Source: Phycisphaerales bacterium
GTDB taxonomy: Bacteria; Planctomycetota; Phycisphaerae; Phycisphaerales; SM1A02
Length of the DNA: 5,162 bases
NCBI GenBank assembly: GCA_020427625.1
Contig: JAGQOI010000506.1
Location: 1 to 5,162 of the forward strand
Reading direction: 5' to 3'
This document shows positions 1-5,162 of this stretch, piece by piece. Every line of letters begins with the position of its first letter. Position 1 is the stretch's first letter. The translations under genes were made by a program, and so were the position numbers. The notes beneath the pieces were generated by a model. The model was not told the DNA's origin. It ran no database searches and saw nothing but the letters and a program-made list of their open reading frames with translations.

Positions 1-883
1 CGACGTGACCGGCGAGCACGGCGATGGCCAGCGGCGACCATCCGCCGCCCAGTGCCGCATGAGCGCTCACCGGCGCATTCGGGTCGGCACCCGCCGCCAG
101 GAGCGCGTCGACCGAGGCGAGATCGCCGCGGTGAGCCGCGAGATGCAGAGGCGTGACCGCCGGCGACGCGAGGACGACGGCGACCACCGACGCCTCCGTC
201 AGCACGAGCGCCGCGGCCGCGGCGATGCCAAATCCGCGCGCGGTGCGCGTGACGAGCGGCGTGCGCCCACCGGGCGCGGCAGCGCATTCGAGACAGATGG
301 CATCGTCGGCAAGCGTGAGTCGCGAATGTCCGCATTGCGTGCATCGCATCGCCGTGCCGCGCCGCCGGCGCACCAGGCATCGAAAGCCGTACAGCGCGAG
401 CATCGGGATCGACCACGCGCATGCGTAGAACACGGTGTCGGCGATGAGACCAGGCCACACCGGCGCGGTCGGGAGCAGCACGGCCGGCAACCACGAACTG
501 CCGACGAGGAGGTCGTCGACGAACGGCACGTCGCACCCCGCCATCAGGCCGTCGACGTCCGCGCACCACACATACTGACTTCCCCACATCGTCGCACGCA
601 TGCAGCGAAGCGGCCACCCGGCGCCGACATCCGTCGCGGACCCGGTCTCGTCGATCCCGCGCGACCAGCGGGGCACCTCGCAAGAACTCGCCCTCGACCG
701 GAAGTCATCGCCGCTCCAGACGGTCGTCAGGAGAGGCGAGGTCCAGACGGCCGCGCGACGACCCTCGCGTGTGCCCATGGTCGGTTCGACGCCGTTGAAA
801 TCAGCATGCAGACCCGCCCACGCGACGGCGATCGAGGTGAGCGCACCGAGCACCAGAAGGAGCAGAACGTCGCGACCGCGCAT
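1..883 (-). CDS. Membrane protein with zinc ribbon and C-terminal ankyrin repeats (partial, runs off left edge)
   Basis: The frame is open from an ATG at 883 to the window edge, giving 294 residues with the C-terminus missing. A first hydrophobic segment at residues 5-25 (VLLLLVLGALTSIAVAWAGL) is a signal anchor or signal peptide. A Cys- and Trp-rich, probably extracytoplasmic stretch follows (Cys68, 94, 107, 117). A second membrane segment lies at about 132-167 and ends in a basic RRRR. A short zinc ribbon follows, with CTQC (181-184) and CLEC (197-200), and then a third segment at about 217-240. Ankyrin repeats begin at about 243: TPLHLAAHRGD, then LLAAGADPN, then WSPLAIAVLAGHV. The start is backed by GGAGAG seven bases upstream. 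By topology the ribbon and the ankyrin part would lie on opposite faces of the membrane, unless segment one is cleaved or segment three is not spanning. Ankyrin repeats bind proteins, but no partner or function can be named. The call of a real gene is firm; the function is unknown. Confidence 0.85.
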   Translation of the reverse strand, partial: MRGRDVLLLLVLGALTSIAVAWAGLHADFNGVEPTMGTREGRRAAVWTSPLLTTVWSGDDFRSRASSCEVPRWSRGIDETGSATDVGAGWPLRCMRATMWGSQYVWCADVDGLMAGCDVPFVDDLLVGSSWLPAVLLPTAPVWPGLIADTVFYACAWSIPMLALYGFRCLVRRRRGTAMRCTQCGHSRLTLADDAICLECAAAPGGRTPLVTRTARGFGIAAAAALVLTEASVVAVVLASPAVTPLHLAAHRGDLASVDALLAAGADPNAPVSAHAALGGGWSPLAIAVLAGHV

Positions 884-890
884 GGTGCAA

Positions 891-896
891 CTCTCC
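891..896 (-). promoter_or_regulatory. Shine-Dalgarno site of the ankyrin membrane protein
   Basis: On the minus strand the sequence is GGAGAG, then seven bases, then ATG at 883-881. This is a canonical spacing and fixes the start of the ankyrin gene. It lies in the 40-base gap after the stop codon of the small upstream gene, as expected for a downstream gene in an operon. Confidence 0.6.
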
Positions 897-923
897 GAGG
901 GGCTCGGCGGCGGCGGTGTGGGG

Positions 924-1050
924 TCAGGGGAAGAACGCGCCGGGCGGCTGGATATTGCGGTCGTAATCGTCGAGCGGCTCGAGGAGCCCGATCCACGCGG
1001 TGAGCACCGACGACGAGGATGAGCACGACGAACGGAACGATACGGCGCAC
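924..1050 (-). pseudogene. Small single-pass membrane protein, frame broken by one base
   Basis: From a GTG at 1050 the minus strand reads MRRIVPFVVLILVV, a basic N-terminus plus a hydrophobic helix. After the stretch around 1007-1008 that frame turns arginine-rich and runs out of frame into the ankyrin gene. The neighbouring frame instead reads VLTAWIGLLEPL and then DDYDRNIQPPGAFFP, ending in a TGA at 926-924. Removing one base, for example one of the two C's at 1007-1008, joins the halves into a 41-residue protein. It would have one membrane helix and an acidic, proline-ending tail of about 17 residues. A GGGGAGG tract (1055-1061) lies just before the GTG; an in-frame GTG at 1071 is an alternative without a visible ribosome site. 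The gene lies 59 bases after the GGT-family gene and 40 before the ankyrin gene, on the same strand. I do not recognise a family. The break may be a real mutation, a sequencing error or a recoding site. Confidence 0.5.
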
Positions 1051-1109
1051 GCTGCCTCCCCGGATCGTCACTGCGGATGTCGACGTCGTCGCCGCCTCGA
1101 ACGATCCCG

Positions 1110-2702
1110 TCAGTACCCGACGGCCTGGCCGTCGCGGCGGAGGTCGCTGGCGCCGAGGTAGCCGTCCTTGAGTCTCCAGATCGCCTGGCCGCCGCCGTAG
1201 GCGACGGTGTGCTCGGGGGGGGTCTCGACGTCGTGTCCCTTCGCCCGCAGCGTGTCGTACACGTCGTCCGGGAAACCCGGCTCGACGCCGACCCGCATGC
1301 CGTCGAAGACCTGCCAGCGCGGCGCGTCCAGCGCGGCCTGCGGGTTCTGCCGGAAATCGACGATCCGCGACAGCACCTGCGCGTGACCCTGCGGCTGCAT
1401 CGCGCCGCCCATCACGCCGAACGCCATGACCGGCGCGCCGTGGCGCGTCACGAAACCCGGGATGATCGTGTGGAACGGACGCTTGCCGCCGTTCGCCTGG
1501 TTCGGGTGACCCGGCGTCAGGTTGAAGCAGCCGCCGCGGTTCTGCATGGCGATGCCCGTGCCCGGCACCACCTTGCCGGAGCCGAAGCCGGTGTAGTTCG
1601 ACTGGATGAACGACACCATCATCCCCCGCTCGTCGGCGGCGGTGAGCAGGATGGTGCCGCCGGAGAGCGGCGTGCCGTGATCGAAGTTCTGGGCGCGGGA
1701 AGGATCGATGAGCCTCGCGCGGCCGGCGAGGTAGTCGTCATCGAGCAACGCCCGGACGTCGACGTCCATCCACTTCGGGTCGGCGATGTAGCGGTGCGCG
1801 TCGGCGAAGGCGAGCTTCATCGCCTCGATCTGGACGTGCACGACGTCGGGACAGTCGACCTGGAGATCGCGGATCGGATGGTGGCGGAGGATGCCGAGCA
1901 TGAGCAGCGCGGCGAGGCCCTGTCCGTTCGGCGGGATCTCGTGCAGGCGGTAGCCGTGGTAGTCGATCGAGATGGGTTCGACCCACTCCGGTTCGTGGGC
2001 GGCGAGGTCGTCGACGGTCATCCTGCCGCCGCCGGCCTGCGATGCCGCGGCGATCTGCTTCGCGAGGTCGCCGCGATAGAACGACGCGCCGGAATCGACG
2101 GCGATCTGCTGGAGCGTGCGGGCGTGATCGTCGCTGTGAAAGCGCTCGCCGGCCTTCGGCGGCCCGTTCGGCGCGAACGTGTCATGCCAGGCGCGGAAAT
2201 CGTCGCCCTCGTAGCGTTCGGCGCCGCGTCCCCAGTAGTACGCGGTCTGCGGCGAGACGAGGAAGCCCGACTTTGCGTAGCGGATCGCGGCTTCGAAGAG
2301 GGAGGCGAAGGGGAGACGTCCGAAGCGCTGGTGCGCGGCGACCCAGCCGGAGACGGCGCCCGGGACGGTGACGGCGCGCCAGTCGAAGAGGGGGACCTCG
2401 GTGAGCGCACCGAAGTCCTCCGGGCGCAGAGCCGCGGGCGCCCGTCCGGAGGCGTTGAGTCCGTGGAGGCGGCCGTCGCTCCAGATGAGGGCGAAGTTGT
2501 CGGCGCCGAGTCCGTTGCTGGTCGGTTCGACGACGGTGAGGGTGATCGCGGTCGCGATCGCGGCATCGACGGCGTTGCCGCCGGCGCGAAGGATGTCGAG
2601 TCCCGCCTGAGCCGCGAGGGGCTGGGAGGTCGCGACGATGTTCCGTGCGAGCACGGGCATGCGCTGGGACGGGTACGGGAACCGCCAGTCGAAATCGCTC
2701 AT
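1110..2702 (-). CDS. Gamma-glutamyltranspeptidase-family Ntn-hydrolase, cytoplasmic YwrD/HpxW-like type
   Basis: This 530-residue protein spans the whole GGT fold, an autocleaving Ntn-hydrolase. The N-terminal part has VLARNIVATSQPLAAQAGL, GGNAVDAAIA (residues 41-50), EPTSNGLGADNFAL and the loop LNASGRAP. The predicted nucleophile after self-cleavage is Thr350 in SGGTILLT, followed by VSFIQSNYTGFGSG, QNRGGCF (388-393 covers NRGGCF) and MGGAMQPQGHAQV. No signal peptide is present, unlike periplasmic glutathione-cleaving GGT. The Asp and Ser-Ser that hold the gamma-glutamyl group in E. coli Ggt (Asp433, Ser462-Ser463) align with Gly391/Cys392 and Phe410-His411 here, so the substrate may not be a gamma-glutamyl compound. 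Oxamate amidohydrolase (HpxW) and Bacillus YwrD belong to this branch and have similar length. I chose ATG 2702 because family members start close to the PYPSxRxPVLARN block; an upstream in-frame ATG at 2825 would add 41 unconserved residues reaching into the divergent gene. Family is certain, substrate open. Confidence 0.93.
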   Translation of the reverse strand: MSDFDWRFPYPSQRMPVLARNIVATSQPLAAQAGLDILRAGGNAVDAAIATAITLTVVEPTSNGLGADNFALIWSDGRLHGLNASGRAPAALRPEDFGALTEVPLFDWRAVTVPGAVSGWVAAHQRFGRLPFASLFEAAIRYAKSGFLVSPQTAYYWGRGAERYEGDDFRAWHDTFAPNGPPKAGERFHSDDHARTLQQIAVDSGASFYRGDLAKQIAAASQAGGGRMTVDDLAAHEPEWVEPISIDYHGYRLHEIPPNGQGLAALLMLGILRHHPIRDLQVDCPDVVHVQIEAMKLAFADAHRYIADPKWMDVDVRALLDDDYLAGRARLIDPSRAQNFDHGTPLSGGTILLTAADERGMMVSFIQSNYTGFGSGKVVPGTGIAMQNRGGCFNLTPGHPNQANGGKRPFHTIIPGFVTRHGAPVMAFGVMGGAMQPQGHAQVLSRIVDFRQNPQAALDAPRWQVFDGMRVGVEPGFPDDVYDTLRAKGHDVETPPEHTVAYGGGQAIWRLKDGYLGASDLRRDGQAVGY

Positions 2703-2708
2703 GATCGA

Positions 2709-2714
2709 AGTGTA
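2709..2714 (-). promoter_or_regulatory. Possible -10 box for the GGT-family gene
   Basis: The minus strand reads TACACT six bases before the ATG at 2702. No convincing -35 box lies at the usual distance and no Shine-Dalgarno sequence precedes the ATG. If used, the transcript would start almost at the start codon and be leaderless. This is a weak motif match. Confidence 0.25.
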
Positions 2715-2756
2715 CCGCGCGACCGGCGGCGTCCCTCGCGAAAGCGGCGTCCGGGA

Positions 2757-2762
2757 TACAAT
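2757..2762 (+). promoter_or_regulatory. Probable -10 box (TACAAT) for the MOSC gene
   Basis: TACAAT differs from TATAAT at one position and stands out in the GC-rich divergent spacer. The expected transcription start is near 2768-2770, about 34 bases before the ATG at 2803. The -35 region about 17 bases upstream is poor (CCTCGC), so the promoter may be weak, use an activator or use another sigma factor. Confidence 0.4.
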
Positions 2763-2763
2763 G

Positions 2764-2790
2764 GGGGCGGTTCCGCGCGGGGACCGCTCC
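2764..2790 (+). promoter_or_regulatory. Stem-loop directly before the MOSC ribosome binding site
   Basis: Bases 2764-2774 can pair with 2780-2790 as an 11-bp stem with nine Watson-Crick pairs and two G-U pairs, closing a five-base loop (GCGCG). The stem ends directly against GGAG (2791-2794), the putative Shine-Dalgarno site eight bases before the ATG. It also covers the expected transcription start, so it could act as RNA (translation control or 5' end protection) or as a DNA operator. In a GC-rich genome such stems can arise by chance. Confidence 0.4.
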
Positions 2791-2802
2791 GGAGCATCGG
2801 CC

Positions 2803-3267
2803 ATGATGGGGACCGTGGAAGCCATTCACATCGCGACCGAGGGCGCGGCACCGATGCGCGGCGTGGACGAGGCGTACGCGAAGGCCGGTTCGGGCCTCGT
2901 CGGGGACCGGTACGCCCGCGGCACGGGGTCGTTCTCGTCCAAGGCCCAGCCGTACCAGCAGGCGACGTTGATCGAGGCGGAGGCGTTGGAGGCGATCCGG
3001 CGGGAGTACGACATCAGCCTGGAGCCGGGCGGGTCGCGTCGGAACATCACGACGCGGGGCATCGCCCTGAACCATCTCGTCGGGCGCGAGTTCACGGTGG
3101 GCGAGGTGCGGATGCGGGGGATCAAGCTGTGCGAGCCGTGCGGGCACCTCGAGAAATTGTCCGGCCTCGAAGGCATCCGCAAGTCACTCATCCATCGCGG
3201 CGGACTCAAGGCCGAGGTGATCGGCGACGGACGCATCGCGGTCGGCGATGCCATCCGATCCGATTGA
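2803..3267 (+). CDS. MOSC-domain protein
   Basis: The 154-residue protein is essentially a single MOSC domain, the fold named after the C-terminal domain of molybdenum cofactor sulfurase. Typical marks in order are VEAIHIA (5-11), the motif GLVGDRY (31-37), TLIEAEALEAI, SRRNITTRGIALNHLVGREF (78-97) and KLCEPCGHLEKL (108-119), which holds the conserved cysteine (Cys110, with Cys113 two residues on), then HRGGLKAEVI. MOSC proteins are thought to carry sulfur or bind the molybdenum cofactor through this cysteine; stand-alone members of this size mostly lack an assigned reaction. No signal peptide or membrane segment is seen, so it is cytoplasmic. The start at 2803 has GGAG eight bases upstream, with a second ATG directly after it at 2806. 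A longer in-frame start at 2638 would overlap the opposite-strand gene and adds unconserved sequence. It is divergent from the GGT-family gene and stops three bases before the repressor operator. Confidence 0.9.
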   Translation: MMGTVEAIHIATEGAAPMRGVDEAYAKAGSGLVGDRYARGTGSFSSKAQPYQQATLIEAEALEAIRREYDISLEPGGSRRNITTRGIALNHLVGREFTVGEVRMRGIKLCEPCGHLEKLSGLEGIRKSLIHRGGLKAEVIGDGRIAVGDAIRSD

Positions 3268-3270
3268 TGT

Positions 3271-3286
3271 TCAAACAGGCGTTTGA
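3271..3286 (+). promoter_or_regulatory. Palindromic operator, probably for the adjacent TetR repressor
   Basis: The sequence is TCAAAC, four bases (AGGC), then GTTTGA: perfect six-base inverted half-sites in a 16-base site. It is AT-rich against its surroundings and covers the first four bases of the -35 box of the repressor gene, a position where binding would block RNA polymerase. TetR dimers usually bind palindromes of this size, and the half-site resembles the AAAC-N-GTTT type described for PsrA. Assignment to the downstream gene is inferred from position. Confidence 0.65.
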
Positions 3287-3310
3287 CCGCGGCTCGTCGG
3301 GGCGTATGAT
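3283..3310 (+). promoter_or_regulatory. Promoter of the TetR-efflux operon
   Basis: The -35 box TTGACC (3283-3288) and -10 box TATGAT (3305-3310) are separated by 16 bases, a near-consensus sigma-70-type promoter. The expected start of transcription is about 3316-3318, only two to four bases before the ATG at 3320. There is no Shine-Dalgarno sequence between the -10 box and the ATG, so the mRNA is probably leaderless. Confidence 0.6.
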
Positions 3311-3319
3311 CTGCGACCG

Positions 3320-4054
3320 ATGACGCGAGCCGCCGACACCCCGACGCAGTTGCTGGACGCCGCGGAGGCCCTGTTCCTCCGGCGCGGGTATGCCCGCGTG
3401 GGGGTTCGGGACATCGTCGACGCGGCGGGCGCGAACCTCGCGGCGGTGAAGTACCACTTCGGTTCGAAGCGCGGGCTGTACGAGGACGTCGTCCGCCGGG
3501 TCATGCGTCGGCGCGATCTCGAGTCGGCGTGGGCCCGGCTGGAACCGGCGCCGACGACGCCGGCGGCGGCGGGCGTCGCGCTCGCGGAGTTCCTGCATCA
3601 CTTCATCCAGGACGTGCTCCGGCCGCCCGGCGACGATCCGTGCTGCACGCTCATGATGCACGAAGCGAACGAGCCGAGCGAGGTGCTCGACTGGATCGTC
3701 CGCGACTTCCTCGCGCCGCGCCAGGCCCAGCTCGTCGAGACGCTCCGCGTCCTCCGACCGTCCGAGCCCGACGACGTCCTGAGCTTCGCGGCCCAGAGCG
3801 TGCTCGGGCAGATCTTCCACTACCGCAACGCGCGGCCGTTCATCGAGCGCCTTCGCACGACCGACCTCGAGGCGCCCGCCTGCGCCCGCGAGGTCGCCAT
3901 CCACCTCACCCGGTTCTCGCTGCGGGGCGTCGGCTGTCCGGAGGCGTTCATCGCGCGCACGGTGCGCCGCGCCTTCCCGGAACCATCCGCGGCTCCGGGC
4001 CCGGCTCAATCCCCGGCACGGGCAGCCGCGCCACCGACAGGGACACGACGATGA
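3320..4054 (+). CDS. TetR-family transcriptional repressor with CecR-like C-terminal domain
   Basis: The 244-residue protein has the TetR DNA-binding domain at residues 9-55: QLLDAAEALFLRRGYARVGV, then the helix-turn-helix DIVDAAGANLAAVKYHFGSK and GLYEDVV. The C-terminal half, with FLHHFIQDVL, CCTLMMHE (108-115), VLGQIFHYRNARPFIERL (161-178) and VAIHLTRFSL, resembles the CecR (YbiH, DUF1956) ligand and dimer domain. The last 25 residues are a Pro/Ala-rich tail, probably disordered, just before the coupled next gene. Its stop codon overlaps the start of the membrane fusion protein (ATGA). CecR in E. coli likewise lies beside a HlyD-type adaptor gene, so control of an efflux pump in response to a small molecule is the natural reading. 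A palindromic operator in its own promoter suggests autorepression. The ligand is unknown. The start has no ribosome binding site, but the DNA-binding domain begins at the usual distance from this ATG. Confidence 0.92.
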   Translation: MTRAADTPTQLLDAAEALFLRRGYARVGVRDIVDAAGANLAAVKYHFGSKRGLYEDVVRRVMRRRDLESAWARLEPAPTTPAAAGVALAEFLHHFIQDVLRPPGDDPCCTLMMHEANEPSEVLDWIVRDFLAPRQAQLVETLRVLRPSEPDDVLSFAAQSVLGQIFHYRNARPFIERLRTTDLEAPACAREVAIHLTRFSLRGVGCPEAFIARTVRRAFPEPSAAPGPAQSPARAAAPPTGTRR

Positions 4055-5162
4055 CTTCACGACGACCTTCCGCCCTTCGTCGCCGGCGCGTGGCCGGGCG
4101 CCTCCCGTGGTGCCTGATCGTCCTCGCCGGCCTGGCGACCGTGGCCGGGGCGCAGCCGCCGCCGACCCCGGTGCGGGTCGCGCCGGTGACGCGTCCGATG
4201 GTGCAGGAGCAGCGTCTGGCGACGGGCGATCTGCGGGCGATCCGCATCGCGAGTCTGGCGGCGCAGGAGCCGGGTCTGGTGCGCGAGCTTCGCGTGCGTG
4301 AAGGCGACCGGCTGGCCGCGGGCGATGTGATCGCGACGCTCGACCGGCGCCGACTGGAGTTGCATCTCGACCGCGCCGTCGCCGACCTCGCGGTCGCGAA
4401 GACGATCGTCGACCAGCGCCGGCTCGACGCCGAGGATGCGCGGATCGACCTCGACACGATTCGCGGGGCTCACGCGCAGGGCGCCGTGAACGACCGCGAG
4501 TTGCGCAGCAACGAACTGAAGGACGGCGTCGCGCTGGCGCTCCTTGACGAGGCGCGCCAGCGGGTCATCGCGATCGAATCGGACATCCAACTGCTCCGGG
4601 AGCGCCTCATCGACACGACGATCGTCGCGCCGTTCGCCGGCGTCGTCATCGCCCGTCACACCGAGGTCGGCCAGTGGGTCGGCGAGGGCGCGGCCGTCGT
4701 CGACGTGCTCGCGATCGACGCGGTCGAGGTGTGGATCGACGTTCCGCAGGAGTACTACGACCTCATCCGCTCGGGCGACCCGACGGTGACGCTGGAGGTC
4801 GACGCGACCGGGCGCACGATCGAGAGCACGTCCATGCGGATCATTCCGCGGGTGGACGCGCGAGCGCGCAACTTCCGCATCGTGATGACGCTCGACAACG
4901 GCGCCGGGGCGTTGGCGCCGGGCATGTCGATCACCGCGTGGGTGCCGACCGGCGCGTCGAGTCCGCAGTTGACGGTGCCTCGGGATGCCATCCTGCGGAA
5001 CGATGCGGGCGCGTACCTGTACGTCGTGCGCGAGCAGGCGGACGGAGCCGCGCCGGTGGTGCTGCCGGCGCCGGTGCAGATCCTGTTCCCCTGGCGTGAT
5101 CGGTTCGTCGTGCGGGCGGACCGTCTGCACGAGGGCGATCGGGTCGTGGTGGAGGGCAACGA
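4051..5162 (+). CDS. Periplasmic adaptor (membrane fusion protein) of an RND-type efflux pump, partial at the right edge
   Basis: The window holds 370 residues and no stop. A very basic N-terminus and a hydrophobic stretch (LPWCLIVLAGLATVAGA, residues 18-34) form a signal peptide, likely cut after AGA; no lipobox is seen. The first half of the lipoyl domain follows (PGLVRELRVREGDRLAAGDV, 74-93; then IATLD), an alpha-helical hairpin at about 98-188 with heptad-like Leu/Ile/Val, and the second lipoyl half (APFAGVVIARHTEVGQWV, 193-210). The beta-barrel (VEVWIDVPQEYYDLI, then LAPGMSITAWVP) and the membrane-proximal domain (LTVPRDAIL; LHEGDRVVVEGN) come last. RND adaptors are usually 350-420 residues, so only the C-terminal tip should be missing. 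Adaptors bridge an inner-membrane transporter and an outer-membrane channel; the transporter gene would be expected next. The start overlaps the repressor stop and has AGGGA (4039-4043) seven bases upstream. An ABC-type partner (MacB or YbhFSR) is not excluded. Confidence 0.92.
   Translation, partial: MTSRRPSALRRRRVAGRLPWCLIVLAGLATVAGAQPPPTPVRVAPVTRPMVQEQRLATGDLRAIRIASLAAQEPGLVRELRVREGDRLAAGDVIATLDRRRLELHLDRAVADLAVAKTIVDQRRLDAEDARIDLDTIRGAHAQGAVNDRELRSNELKDGVALALLDEARQRVIAIESDIQLLRERLIDTTIVAPFAGVVIARHTEVGQWVGEGAAVVDVLAIDAVEVWIDVPQEYYDLIRSGDPTVTLEVDATGRTIESTSMRIIPRVDARARNFRIVMTLDNGAGALAPGMSITAWVPTGASSPQLTVPRDAILRNDAGAYLYVVREQADGAAPVVLPAPVQILFPWRDRFVVRADRLHEGDRVVVEGN

Noticed and set aside
5..1003. 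A 332-codon open frame on the plus strand
   Set aside because: It is antisense to the ankyrin membrane protein, is extremely Arg-rich with no motif, and is explained by GC-rich codon use of the real gene.
727..1071. A 114-residue minus-strand protein starting at 1071
   Set aside because: Only its first part looks like protein. After about 1008 it becomes Arg-rich shadow sequence and overlaps the start of the ankyrin gene; the frame-broken 41-residue gene explains the good part.
1051..1109. A terminator between the GGT-family gene and the small membrane gene
   Set aside because: Only short self-complementary runs around CGACGTCG are present, with no stable stem followed by T's on the minus strand.
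2638..2802. N-terminal extension of the MOSC protein from ATG 2638
   Set aside because: It would overlap the 5' end of the opposite gene and run through the -10 box and hairpin, and the added residues do not resemble MOSC family members.
2703..2825. N-terminal extension of the GGT-family protein from ATG 2825
   Set aside because: It would start inside the divergent MOSC gene; the conserved family N-terminus begins just after the ATG at 2702.
2182..3147. A 321-codon minus-strand frame across the MOSC and GGT-family genes
   Set aside because: It is out of frame with both genes, Arg/Pro-rich, and without motifs.
1077..3323. A 748-codon open frame on the plus strand
   Set aside because: It lies antisense to the GGT-family gene and then out of frame through the MOSC gene. 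Its product is Arg/Asp/Val-rich with no recognisable motif; long antisense frames are common at this GC content.
3206..4060. A 284-codon minus-strand frame opposite the TetR gene
   Set aside because: It is antisense to a clear TetR gene and has Arg-rich, low-complexity composition.
4057..5130. A 357-codon minus-strand frame opposite the adaptor gene
   Set aside because: The plus strand encodes a full set of adaptor domains; the antisense product is His/Arg/Asp-rich shadow sequence.

Overview
The window is very GC-rich DNA with tight gene packing and no RNA genes, insertion sequences, CRISPR or phage genes. An RND/HlyD-type periplasmic adaptor points to a diderm (Gram-negative-type) bacterium. 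A membrane protein combining a four-cysteine zinc ribbon with ankyrin repeats would suit a Planctomycetota-like genome, but that phylum is only a guess from style and no marker gene is present to test it.

Left half, all on the minus strand and read right to left. A cytoplasmic gamma-glutamyltranspeptidase-family Ntn-hydrolase (1110-2702) is followed by a tiny one-pass membrane protein whose frame is broken by one base (924-1050). After it comes a multi-pass membrane protein with a zinc ribbon and C-terminal ankyrin repeats, which runs off the left edge (1-883). Spacings of 59 and 40 bases and the lack of an evident terminator would allow one transcript.

Centre. A 100-base divergent spacer (2703-2802) separates the hydrolase from a small MOSC-domain protein on the plus strand (2803-3267). 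The spacer holds a good -10 box for the MOSC gene and an 11-bp stem-loop ending against its ribosome binding site.

Right half, plus strand. A TetR-family repressor with a CecR-like C-terminal half (3320-4054) overlaps by four bases the start of a membrane fusion protein of a tripartite efflux pump (4051 to the right edge). The repressor promoter (TTGACC, 16 bases, TATGAT) carries a perfect palindrome TCAAAC-N4-GTTTGA over its -35 box, so the repressor probably controls itself and the pump. The -10 box is so close to the ATG that the mRNA is probably leaderless.

No wholly new system is evident. The points most worth a second look are the palindromic operator on a leaderless repressor-efflux operon, the loss of canonical gamma-glutamyl-binding residues in the GGT homologue, the one-base lesion in the small membrane gene, and the zinc ribbon plus ankyrin membrane protein.
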